The notes beneath the pieces are model-generated. The model did no database searches. It was given only the letters and a program-made list of their open reading frames with translations, and had not been told where the DNA came from. From the NCBI GenBank assembly GCA_036362985.1, contig JAYGXS010000003.1, positions 76,180,969-76,244,968 of the forward strand: a DNA stretch of 64,000 bases. Reading direction: 5' to 3'. The position numbers were made by a program, and so were the translations under genes. The DNA comes from Ligula intestinalis (taxonomy: Eukaryota; Platyhelminthes; Cestoda; Diphyllobothriidea; Diphyllobothriidae). Positions 23,001 through 31,542 of this stretch are shown one piece after another (within the stretch, counting starts at the first letter, position 1; the number at the start of each line of letters is the position of its first letter).

Positions 23001-24843
23001 GCTGATCATTGATTGGGTGCTAGTGTCCTTGGTCATCGCATCACTAAGGGTGCAAATGAATGTGCGCATATTTATTGGAAAATCGATCGGACGCTGAGCT
23101 TGCTCTTACGCGCGCTCTTGCACGCCCTTCCTGCTCTTTCGCGCTGCCGTGCGCATGCAATATCTGCGTTGACGTTACTCTTCTTCTTGACTCTGTACAC
23201 GAACTATTTTTAATGCTTTTTAAGGATGTGTAAGCAAATATCAAAGAGAACATTTAGAAGACGCGTTGGTCGCGCTGCTAATGAACAGTTACGCCAAATT
23301 GTCGAGAGTATGAGAGAAATATATCCGTCTAACTCATTTTCGTCGTTATGGCGTGTTACCTCCTCTAGTTCGTCATCTAGCTCTGACAATTCTTGTGACG
23401 AAGAAACGAGTTTGATGGCTATAACACCAAGCACGGGGTCTGGTGAATATACACGGACCCTGTTAACTGAAGAGGAGCAGGGCATACAGGATTCTCTGCG
23501 TTCGTGGGCAATACGCTCGCGCACGCCCCTCATTCATTTGACGAGTCTTCTCAAGATTATTAGACGGATTTCCTCTGACTTACCTTCGGACGCCCGAACA
23601 CTACTGGATGGGGCAAGCTATTCGGCAAAGGCAGTGAGTAGCAGTAAGTACATTACTTTAGAACTTGCAAAGTGGTTTACTCAATATTTACGTATCTCTC
23701 CTATGCATATGACAGACAGAAATTTCTGTTTTTAGCTATTAAATAGATGAAAATAAAACGTCCATTTTGGATTATTCTAGACAGAAACATACAGCCAAGT
23801 GTTGTTGAAATATTCAGAGAAGGTATTTATTGCGGCTATAGTAAGTTCTCGGATGTGCAGTCATTCGCAAACCATTGGCTGCAGAGTTATTAGCCTTGGG
23901 CAGACACGGTCTGCGTTTCGATGTAATTAACCAAAGGCTACAGATTCACTTGGCCATGTTACTTTATTATTATTATCATTGATTTTTTCATGCAAATGAA
24001 TAATGCTTTGTGTTGTTTAAGTGTTGAATACGTGGACGTAGTTCAGAAGTGTGTTACGGAGGAAAAGGATTTCCTATCCACTGCCGATTACTACGACCAC
24101 ATTGACATTTCACAACCGTTAATTTGTCATATGACTAGTTGTTTTCATACGTATACTTTCCATTTAGTTTACCTAGGCATCACGAAAAGGTTTCCGGACT
24201 TGTGGCTTAAATGCCTAAGGAAAAGGTCACTGGTTTTCAACTGTAGCAGTAAGTACGGCGAATCATATACGAAGATCTCTGCATGCGTACCTGTTGCATA
24301 GAATGTTTGCAAGTCGTTAGATCTTTAAGGGCTTTGTAAACATAAGATACAACGGAACTGCGCCACGTTCTGATTTACATAGATATTATAGACTCTTAAG
24401 GAGACTCCACAAGGGTCTATGGTATCTATGCCAAAAGTTTTGCATATTTTACACTTCCAAAACAGTTGTTATGAATAAAAAAGCTTTGAAGGATTACGTG
24501 AAAACAAAATAACATGAATTCAACGCGGTTAATAAATGTCAAATAGATGTGGTGCATAGTATAACCAGAGGAAAAAGATACGATTGCGAACCTTAAAAGG
24601 TTTTCCATAAACACTCTCGCCGCCTTCACCTGTGCCTGTCGGATCGCCTCCTTGGATAATAAAACCCTTTACGAGCCGGTGGAATGCGGTATCGTTGTAG
24701 TAACCTTCCATGCACAGCTGTACAAAGTTACGGCAAGCGAGAGGAGCCTCTTTGGACCAAAGTTCTATTTCAATCTCGCCAACGGTCGTTTTGAGGATAA
24801 CTTTTCCATTTGTAGCCGGTTCTGTGATATAAATGTTACTCAT
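8009..24843 (-). CDS. CWC27: CWC27 spliceosome-associated cyclophilin-like protein, complete, 8 exons
   Basis: Minus-strand exons: 24843-24592, 20928-20686, 20027-19927, 19459-19390, 16052-15844, 13207-12928, 10961-10813, 8180-8009. All phases agree, giving 1476 nt and 491 residues; human CWC27 is 472. It belongs to the activated spliceosome. The N-terminal ~165 residues are a cyclophilin fold: MSNIYITEP start, FHRLVKGFIIQGGDPTGTG, SQFFFTLG. The active-site Trp of catalytic cyclophilins is Glu here (TELNTKH), the substitution that marks CWC27 and probably abolishes isomerase activity. Then follow NFSLLSFGDEAEEEEE, GKGKSAHDL, a long charged coiled coil (exons 5-6), and the conserved C-terminal block DLFDPRNPLN. 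Donors of exons 1 and 2 are weak (GTTCGC, GTTATT) but are set by frame and homology. Introns are 0.5-3.7 kb and full of mobile DNA. Confidence 0.93.
8320..8400 (-). repeat. tRNA-SINE 3' half, minus orientation
   Basis: The reverse complement reads as the family 3' block: TATGACTGGCTAATTACGG, then GATAGAAATGG and CGGTCTCCCTGG. It lies head-to-head with the plus-strand copy at 8430-8510, inside CWC27 intron 7. The tRNA-like 5' half is missing or too diverged to see. Confidence 0.7.
8430..8510 (+). repeat. tRNA-SINE 3' half, plus orientation
   Basis: Contains GTATGACCGACTGGTGACAG, AGCTAATAAGCCAGAAAAGG and CAGTCTCC followed by GTCTTTATCGG, matching other copies of the family in the window. It faces away from the minus copy just upstream, with about 30 bp between them. 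Confidence 0.7.
8877..10503 (+). repeat. Three poly-G runs in CWC27 intron 7
   Basis: Uninterrupted G runs of 12 (8877-8888), 16 (9471-9486) and 18 (10486-10503), all on the + strand and so poly-C in the CWC27 pre-mRNA. Between them is GC-richer sequence with no gene I recognise; the 127-codon frame at 9517-9900 has no known motif. Runs this long are also error-prone in assembly, so their exact lengths are uncertain. Confidence 0.8.
10092..10180. repeat. Low-copy interspersed repeat, copy 1
   Basis: Shares the order GGTGTCAA, TAGATTGAAGA, GATCGGGCGCAGGTGGC and ATCTAG with 12250-12320 and 33328-33410. The three copies are diverged and their ends are unclear. The class is unknown. Confidence 0.45.
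10629..10788 (+). mobile_element. Non-autonomous element carrying a tRNA-like gene
   Basis: Begins AGTTGAGCGGGTAATATCGA and ends CACTTGGGTCAACT, so its two ends are short inverted repeats (AGTTGA/TCAACT). Relatives lie at 37.39-37.51 kb and, in opposite orientation, at 59.80-60.20 kb. The interior is a tRNA-like unit (see next entry). It sits in CWC27 intron 7, antisense to the gene. Whether it moves as a SINE or as a terminal-inverted-repeat element cannot be told from these copies. Confidence 0.6.
10681..10762 (+). tRNA. tRNA-like gene inside a repeat (probable pseudo-tRNA)
   Basis: Seven-bp acceptor stem GGCGTTT/AAACGCC, A box TAGCTTAGCGG, B box GGTTCAAATCC within a perfect T arm (GCGGG/CCCGC), and TTTTT shortly downstream (10766-10770), so a Pol III unit is plausible. 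The anticodon arm is odd. The best stem AGCCT/AGGCT leaves two extra bases after the D arm and gives loop CCGGTAA, with C where U33 is invariant. There is an 11-nt variable region and an extra C before the acceptor strand. I would not assign an amino acid. Confidence 0.5.
12250..12320. repeat. Low-copy interspersed repeat, copy 2
   Basis: Shares GGTGTCAATATAGACTTAAG and the GATCGGG...CAGATGGC order with the copies at 10.09 and 33.33 kb. It immediately precedes the LINE fragment at 12.36 kb. Confidence 0.4.
12360..12600 (-). mobile_element. LINE 3' fragment (C-terminal end of RT ORF)
   Basis: On the minus strand it encodes the C-terminal tail of a LINE ORF: KRRRGGQLKTWLDTV, DMEAVLGPSIFGLRRW, then NRHAWRGTVRDIIEAG and a stop. 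The same tail appears at 17.03 kb (-) and 59.5 kb (+). From about 12605 it joins an unrelated-looking 70-bp block that recurs at 17900. Confidence 0.8.
13208..15843. other. CWC27 intron 5, no further gene
   Basis: Mostly AT-rich sequence with no supported exon. It holds a perfect 10-bp-arm palindrome (CCTACTTAAA/TTTAAGTAGG, 14846-14868) and a diverged second copy of that stretch near 15021-15070. The 127-codon frame at 13421-13804 shows no domain. Confidence 0.5.
16234..16385 (+). repeat. tRNA-SINE, near full-length copy with intact hammerhead-like core
   Basis: Starts with a tRNA-like head (A-box region GTGGACTCAATGG, B-box region GTCGCGGGTTCGGGCTTC), then GGATTGAGTATGGCTGG, CTGATGA, a GGTT/AGCT hairpin, GAAATGGACATT and CCAGTC. 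This is the copy that best keeps every core position of a minimal hammerhead: C3-A9 at 16330-16336, GAAA at 16351-16354, closing stem 16324-16329 with 16363-16368. It lies in CWC27 intron 4. Confidence 0.75.
16505..16665 (+). repeat. tRNA-SINE copy
   Basis: Same family and orientation as the copy 270 bp upstream: GGGTATGACTGGTTGATGAT, GGCTAATGACACAGAAATAA, CTATTCCAGTC and CATTTGCCGGCA. The first core base is T instead of C (TTGATGA). Confidence 0.7.
17030..17640 (-). mobile_element. LINE 3' fragment (RTE-like), RT thumb to C-terminus
   Basis: The minus strand reads SLRKCLWTRRDISISTKIRV, SVLLYGCECWAM, DHYCLRSILRVKYNDFVSN, then the tail RRWRWDYVKLS and AWKGAVRDIIEAG. This is the thumb and C-terminal end of a LINE reverse transcriptase. 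The clade is tentative (RTE/SR2-like). It has frameshifts and internal decay. It sits in CWC27 intron 4 in the sense orientation. Confidence 0.8.
17630..17886. repeat. About 250-bp interspersed repeat, copy 1
   Basis: Collinear with 21700-21955: CGCGTCCACAGGTGGCGGAT, GACCTTCAGT, GCTGTGAAATAAGCG, CAGTGCTACCAG, AAGCCTGACGACGGC and AATAAGTTCGCTTG. The class is unknown. A fragment of its 3' end also occurs near 20465. It lies directly against a LINE fragment here and a tRNA-SINE in the other copy. Confidence 0.75.
18330..18472 (-). repeat. tRNA-SINE copy, minus
   Basis: The reverse complement starts with GTCATGGCTCAACGGTTAGG, continues through the B-box region and TATGACTGGATGATGACAGC, and ends GGTAATTCTCGTCTCC. 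The core is ATGATGA instead of CTGATGA, so it would be inactive. Confidence 0.7.
21592..21697 (-). repeat. tRNA-SINE 5' part, minus, truncated
   Basis: The reverse complement reads CCAGTGAGTTAGAGTCTTGG (A-box side), CAACAGGTTGCGGGTTCACG (B-box side), then a truncated GTGGCTGGATCATGACGGC. It is followed without a gap by the 250-bp repeat copy 2. Confidence 0.65.
21700..21955. repeat. About 250-bp interspersed repeat, copy 2
   Basis: Second copy of the repeat at 17630-17886, same orientation, ending AAATAAGTTCGCTTGCC. Both copies are in CWC27 introns. Confidence 0.75.
23226..24301 (+). mobile_element. DNA-transposon transposase fragment (CACTA/tnp2-like), antisense in CWC27 intron 1
   Basis: A 169-codon frame (23226-23735) carries an N-terminal block common in animal transposase-like proteins: SKRTFRRRV, then SLRSWAI, LTSLLKIIR and LPSDARTLL. 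Further matches follow in other frames: VEIFREGIYCGYSKFSDV near 23810-23870 (compare the family's GLFxGxxKP segment) and HTYTFHLVYLGITKRF with DLWLKC near 24150-24215 (compare FPLDYMHLVCLGVTKR). Order and spacing fit one decayed transposase. I infer CACTA/EnSpm from this layout; the superfamily is not certain. The strand is opposite to CWC27. Confidence 0.6.
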
Positions 24844-27479
24844 ACTGGGCGTATAGATTTATATTAAGACTGAGTGCTGGGAGGTAAACGACACCTTATG
24901 CTGCGCCCTGGTTATTCACAAAATTCGAGCCACAACACCAATGATTCAGATGTTGCGCGTAAAATGTAAGGTCACTGAATAATATCCCAGTCCGGAACAT
25001 CTCAGTAATCGTTAATGCTCAGTGCGTAATCTCAGTTCTATATTGGAGTTCGTAGCAAAGAATTGCAGAGAGAGAGAGAGAGAGGGCAACGGTCAGGTAA
25101 CGAACAAAAAACTCACAGAGATGAAATTGATAAAATGAACTCTTTATAAGAAATTGGAAAGTGGGAGGCCTATGCATGTTGAATTGACAAAAGATTCTGC
25201 ATTTCATTTTATTTACGGGGAATGTAGGACCACATTTTTGAAGTTCCTATGTTAAAAGATGCAATAATTGATAGCGGTAACAACGAAAATATTAGAAAAG
25301 TATGAACTGTCTATTTGGAATATTAGTGGTGCAGGCAGGGATATGTATCGTTAATATGTATAATATTGTACGATATGAGTAAAGCCTGAGCTGGAAAGTC
25401 CATAAAAAAATGATGATCCAAAGTTTGTGCATGTCGAACCGTGGCTGTGAGTGTGTAGTCAATTAATCAATAATGGCAAATAAAAGGGTAGGCATAAGTG
25501 TGCTTTGGAAAAATTCTCCTCGGTCCTGTGCATTTATATCATGAGTCACTAAGAAGACTATGTGGTTCGTGAGACAAAAATTGTGCGATTGTACGTAAAT
25601 ATTGGGTGAAGTGTCGTTGGGGTCAAAAAGCTTATGAGTGAAATCGGGTAATTTTAACTACGAAGAGTGATTAACTGAACTCTGATATATTATAAATTTT
25701 AAGCCATGGCAAAAGCGGCACCGTTATGAAATTATTTTGGGAGCAGAGATGTGATCTGCAAAGACCGATGGTGGTACTTTCGCCGTAGCTAACAAACGCT
25801 GTCTAATTAATTTTGAATAATTTTAAGGTACTTTGTAGACAAGTCGGTGGGAATTGCTGGCATACGCGCCAAAGTGGATCTATTTATAACTTTTATTCAA
25901 CGCTTAGCTACTGTTCTCGTACCCTCTTAGACCTACGCCAGCTCGTCCAACCAAAACATTCTCTCTACTCATTAGCAGGTGAATGGAAAAATGCACATGA
26001 AGGTGGTCTGTGCAGGCAGTTAACCCTTGCTTTCTGCAAACAGGATAAGTAGTGAAGAACATTACATGAATGCTGGATGTTGGAAAGATGGCTGCCACAG
26101 CTTGTCTTAGGCTCCTGCTCAAAAGTTTCCATGCCTGTCCCCTTGAAATGGGAACATGATGAATGGTAGCTTCTCCTGCTATTGAGAAGATGACTTAGAC
26201 GGTCTTACAACCACGTTCTTGGCAATTTGTTGACTGGGATACCTGGATAGAATTATTGACTAGACAAAGAGGGCGTCTTTATTGAGCTTATTTATTGTTA
26301 TTTATTTGCATTGCTAATCGTACACATTTCCGTATTAAGGCTGTAAAGCGTTATTTTTGGTTTCTTTCGGTTTGTCGCATGTGTATTTTATGATTTTATA
26401 CTCAGCACGTTCTTATGTACATTTTGCTTTATTTTTAATTACTTATGCTTTTATCATGCATATAATCAATTGGACAAATGTCCTCCCGCATATCTATCGT
26501 GTGTAAAAGCGCGCCGTGAAAGCATGAAATTATCTCCCTCCGATGTTGTTGCAGCCGACATATTTACCGGGTTTAAGAAAAAATACAATGCCTTATTTGA
26601 ATCGTGATGTATACCGTTCACAGTAGTGCCCCTGCCCTGTCGGTGGGGATGTTCTGACCTGAAATCTCTCATGTGTCCGTTGGCTGCGAAGAAGGGGTTC
26701 CAAGGATCCGTTCCCTACCCTCTATGGACGAAACATGATGTATAAACTGGTATAACAGGAATAATCGATAACCGTTTTCAGCGACATCATAGATTTAATT
26801 CTCCTTATGATTCGTTGGCCACTAGACACCTTATTATGGGCCTCGATTTTATCGGGGGTGTCGCCTCAATTAATCGGCGTACAGATCGAAGTACTCAACT
26901 GAGTACTTTTTAACTCCGCATGGCTTTTGCACACAAATACTATGTTAAATGTTATTAGGTATATCATCGCATGCAGTTGGTAATAAGAACTGATATGTTC
27001 GTTATTTCGAGTGTCACATAGGAGTTTTTAGCGGCAAATAGGGCGCTCTACTCGTCGCACGCTTCGTAATGTATCATTTTGCAGTTGCATTTCTTGTCAC
27101 CTTCAAACGATTCCCGATCGGCTAACATCATATTGGATGCTCATTAATAAGAGTTTTTCTCTGGATATTTACGAATAACGAATGACAATTTAATGTCTCA
27201 GTAAACACAGTAAATTACATGCGGACATTTATCCTAGTCAGCGACCTTCGGTTTCCGTCTAGCTATCTACGGGGCACTATATCCGTTTGTTTTTTCACCG
27301 TTAGTGCCAAGACATGCAGTTTCAAAATAGGCATTCCGATCTTTTGTGGATAAAACTACGGATTTGGCGAATTCATTCACCCGTGACACTTCAGACTGGA
27401 GATTAGCAAAGCCTAAAACTAACAAGCCGACATCGTCGGCATCATCTTATCGAATACAGGTATATAGATATCTGAGTCT
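24844..27479. other. Upstream of CWC27; no gene recognised
   Basis: The CWC27 promoter should lie in the first few hundred bases beyond 24843. A short (AG)n run is at 25068-25084, inside CWC27-proximal sequence, and the rest is AT-rich. No exon of the ankyrin gene could be supported here, although its missing 5' exons must lie somewhere upstream of 31.5 kb. Confidence 0.35.
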
Positions 27480-29290
27480 CAAACATTAGGAGTGACTTAC
27501 ACGCTCGTTCAATTACTTCATAGAGCCAGGACACCAGAGTGAGGACTAAAAAACTTGCAGATTTCAGCGGGGCTACCGTCCTCTCCGGGTGCCTTGTTTG
27601 CTTGCAGCTTTTGTATGGTCTAGGCGACTTCCTCCACAAGTGGCGGGCTGCCTGAAAGTGCATAGCCAGAAAAGAGAAAAGAGGCCACATTAAATAGGGG
27701 CGAGGCAGTGCCGGGTGATGTATCGAGGCGAGGTGTTCGAAGTGCTCACGCTAGCGCTTGACCTCGGCGAAGTGGTCAGCAACAAAGCAGCCATTTAATA
27801 CAGGGGCGTACCACTTAACAAGCGGATAATTTTATAAAGTTTACAAATGTCAGCAAGGTTTAAGGCTCAATAAATGGATGTCGCCACTTAAGCACATCAT
27901 TTCTTCCGGTTATCCCTAGCACTATTTTCCGCCATCTTCCGGAGTTGGTGGAAGGAATAATCGTTTCAGGACCTGGCCTCATTAGTGTTATCAGACAGCC
28001 GCAAAGTTCCTCCGCGGATCTAGTCAGTACGGCACCGCGAGGCATATCCAAAAAATTTTCAGCTGCTACATAGGCTGTTGATGCTAATAATTCTCAGTGA
28101 CTACTGTCTTATCCGTTGGCTCGGGTTGTTAAATGTGCCTGAATTTTTCTGTTCAAGACGTCGCTGAGCTGAGCCATAAATGCTTTACGATATAGAAGCT
28201 TGAAGGAATGAATTTACAGTAAAAAAGTAAGTAAGTAATATATCAACATCTTGCGCATCATTTGTAATTTTATCTCATTAGTTATTTATGTTATGCAGCG
28301 GCAGGGCTTAGAGACGTCTCGCACATGCCACTTTGTATTCAGGTGAGAGATAAGCTTTCAAATGTTTATACACCGGAACATGGTCCGATCGATGGAAATT
28401 TCTAGCTTCGATGCCATAAACCTATACGTTATCGTGAACCTATCTACGGAGCTTTGAATCAAATATAATTTAGTGAATCGGACTGGCTCTATAACCGCTG
28501 TGTGAACTCCAATTCAGTAAATTTTGTAACGGTCTAGGAGCACTTGTTGGTGACAAAGTTCGGTATCATCCCACCACTTCGCATCTAGAGCCAAGGCTCA
28601 AACTGCGAATAAGGTGGCTGCTTGAAGAGTGATCGTGTGCAGTCCCGCCATTCCAGTCCCGGGTAACGATTAATAGAGCACAACGAGGGAGTATTACAGT
28701 TAACCTTTTCAGCTTCCAGTTCATTTTTGTAATCGCGATGGTTGACAGCTTGTATTGGTGCGTACACAAGGATATCAGGCTCTTTTCGTCAGCTGTTTTT
28801 TTTGGCCCCGTGTATATATCGCAAGAGGGCGATCGCCACACCGTTTCCGCTAAAGTCTCACGGGTCGCTACGGTACAAAAAGTGTGAGTTGTTTGCCGGA
28901 ATTTTGCTTACCAAAGAGCCTGAGTCGAGAATTCGGACTTCAGAAACGCAAGAGAAATTAACTTTGTTCTGATAAAGACTGCGACGTCAGGCTTTGGGTA
29001 CCAGATTCAAGTAATATACGCACGTTCCAGTCTCCAATACAAGGGGTCCGTTCCCGATTATGTTGTCCAGCTCGCATACTATTCGCCCGCACTACTGGGC
29101 CAAGATTGCTGGGCGCGCGTGTTACCGCGGATTCTACTACTGTAGTCGTATCTATTTTCATATGATTTCTTGAGAAGTTTGGTTGCAGGCGGATTCCAAG
29201 AAGTTCCTTGTATGTTTTTTTTGTGGGGGGGGGTTTCTCCGCTAGCGCGTTAGCCCACGAATCCGACGCCAAGGCAGCGATGGCAGGCAA
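27480..29290 (-). mobile_element. RTE-like LINE fragment: endonuclease start and RT N-terminus
   Basis: On the minus strand the 5' end (29290 downward) carries an APE-type endonuclease start (CIGDWNVRILLESGTQSLT), then GNGVAIALL near 28830, VYAPIQAVNHRDYKN near 28750 and a TRDWNGGTAHDH-type segment near 28650 (compare the GDWNAR motif). About 0.8 kb further along, 27480-27720 carries the start of an RT domain (SPPLVEEVA, then KLQANKAPGEDGSPAEI). Frameshifts and stops make it dead. The middle, 27.8-28.55 kb, is too decayed to read. Confidence 0.65.
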
Positions 29291-31542
29291 ATGTACTTAA
29301 TGACGTTTCATGATAATCTTATTGTTATGTTGTTATCGAGCTTTACACTTGATTTTTATACTGTCGGCGTGCGAGATCTCAACCCTTGGCACGCTGGTAA
29401 CATTGTCGCTGTACGACTACAGCTGCTTATGTTGCAGACCCTAGAGTCTGCTTATTTCGCAGCTAACCTTTTCTGAGGCCCGTTTCGTTATCGACCACAA
29501 GTCCTTCCGCGATGTTAACTGGTCTATCATAATTGCATAATGTAATGCAGACGCTTAGGTTTGCCTGAAGATCAGGCTTAAAGTTGTCACAGGTGTTAGC
29601 ACATAAAGGACCTACTGCCAATTGAGAAGTAACTTTGTTCAGCAAATTTTTTCGGTCATTCTTCTTCAGCCCGATACATTTACATGAAAAATGAAATTGC
29701 CAGTTATGTACGGTGGTTACATGGTTCTAGGGGATGGGAAAGCAGGGGTTGATTATTCATCTCTTAGTTCTTACGCCGCCTGCGTCATGAAGAAGTGTTG
29801 CCGCGATCAACTCGGAGAGTGAAAACTTTTTCATAAAGCCTTTCATCTCACCTTGCCCAATTTACGTCCTGGCCTTACTAACAACAATAAATGCCCGAGA
29901 CAGCACGTCAAGGTTCTTTACACCAAACAGGATTGAGCATAAGCCAGCCTAAGAACTCATTAGCATGTCGACTAGGATTTACTGTCTAGGCAATGCCGTC
30001 GTGCATTTCTGATATTGTGCTTTAATCTCCAACTATTTATTGATTTCCATCCCTCCCGGCTCTTCTGCTTACCGCAGTATTAGTCTTTCCTCTAGCCTTT
30101 ACTGTTACTGTTATTTTAGTTTTTTGTCAAGCACTTTGCCAACACAGACTTATCCAGTTTTTAACTTTTCTAACGTTGTCTTTTTAAGTTAGGTCTTGTA
30201 CCATGACAAGAGTGACAAGTTTTTCTGGTTCCAATGATTCAACGTGCAGCCGCCGTGGAGTAAGCCAGGTTTGATTTACTTTCTGCTCTTTGCATTACAA
30301 TGACATGCAATTTTTGTACAGTGAAGCACAATGTGGTTTTGTTGACATAGTCATGTGTTACAGAAGCCCAGGCTAAGACACCTAATTTCCATCGGTTCAT
30401 AGGGCTCGCTGTAGTCTCTGGTATGCTGCTTCGATGGGGCGTCCGCTTGACAGGCATTAGTGAGTCCTTTAACTTTGAAATTTGATCAAGTCTTTTGCGC
30501 AGGTTATGTGGCTAGGTATCATTAACTATGTACATAAATTTTCCAAGTTAAACTGATCAGGCCATAAGCTTTATTCGCGAGCGTATGGCCGCATATCTCG
30601 CAAACGCTCATACACGTAATAAGGTATGTAAACAACTTGCCTGCCGGTGAGGTCATATACCATATAATTTCCAAGTGTGTATGGCATTGGGTCTTACCTC
30701 GTAAACCATCCGTGAAGGATAAAGAACCAACGGTTTTTGGCAGAGACATGTGGTAACGCAGTGGGTTCCATCACACCCTTTAGCTGTATTGAACCTAGTG
30801 CATTTCTGGGCTGGAAAATCTGCGGTACATGACACTGTGTCGAGCTCAATGAAAGACTATCATGTGCGCTTAATTTAACTAAATTACTTAGATTACCCGA
30901 TTAATCAATTACTTAGTGCCAGTATTCAGGTGACCATTCGATCCCTGTTGTTCGGTCTTGGACTAACGACGAAATTTGTCTGCGAGCTTTGTAGCGACCC
31001 ACATTCTTAAGGGCTTTATTGCGCTTGTGCCGACATAGTCAAGCATTTCGGTGTTAGAAGAGCTATTAGTAGTTTAACCTACGTGTGAACCTACAGCAGA
31101 TTCCCAATCTCATGAAATGCCAACCAAAATTCTGAAGTGCGTTTGAAATTCGAACCACTTATTTAAGTACAGTTATAACGTTGCTAATCATGAAGCCTAA
31201 TCCTAAGATATTTCAGTCAGGTCAGGATGCCCGCTTTTAAACGGGATTTTCTTCTGACCGCCTGCAAAAAGTATGTTTTGTGAAGGGAATGTTTGCTTAA
31301 GTAATACGTATTTTTAGAAATGATTTTCGATGCCCTTAGAAATTCAAACAGCACCAACTATTCCTATGACCCAGTCGCGTCATTAGAAACCAACGGAATA
31401 CAGGTCCTTCTTACTATAGCTCAAATCCAGCTACGGTCACCACTTCTGTCTCGGTTATTTATGATCCTTATTGACTTTATTAGACTAACTTTCATGTTTA
31501 AGTTGGCTAAACTGATACCTTTTTCTAACTTAATAGATACAG
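29291..31542. other. Upstream of first recognised ankyrin-gene exon; nothing supported
   Basis: AT-rich sequence with only short open frames. It may be intron or promoter of the ankyrin gene. I found no exon resembling the N-terminal winged-helix-like domain expected in SOWAH proteins. Confidence 0.3.

Noticed and set aside
28742..28972. 76-codon plus frame
   Set aside because: Shadow of the LINE endonuclease fragment on the opposite strand.
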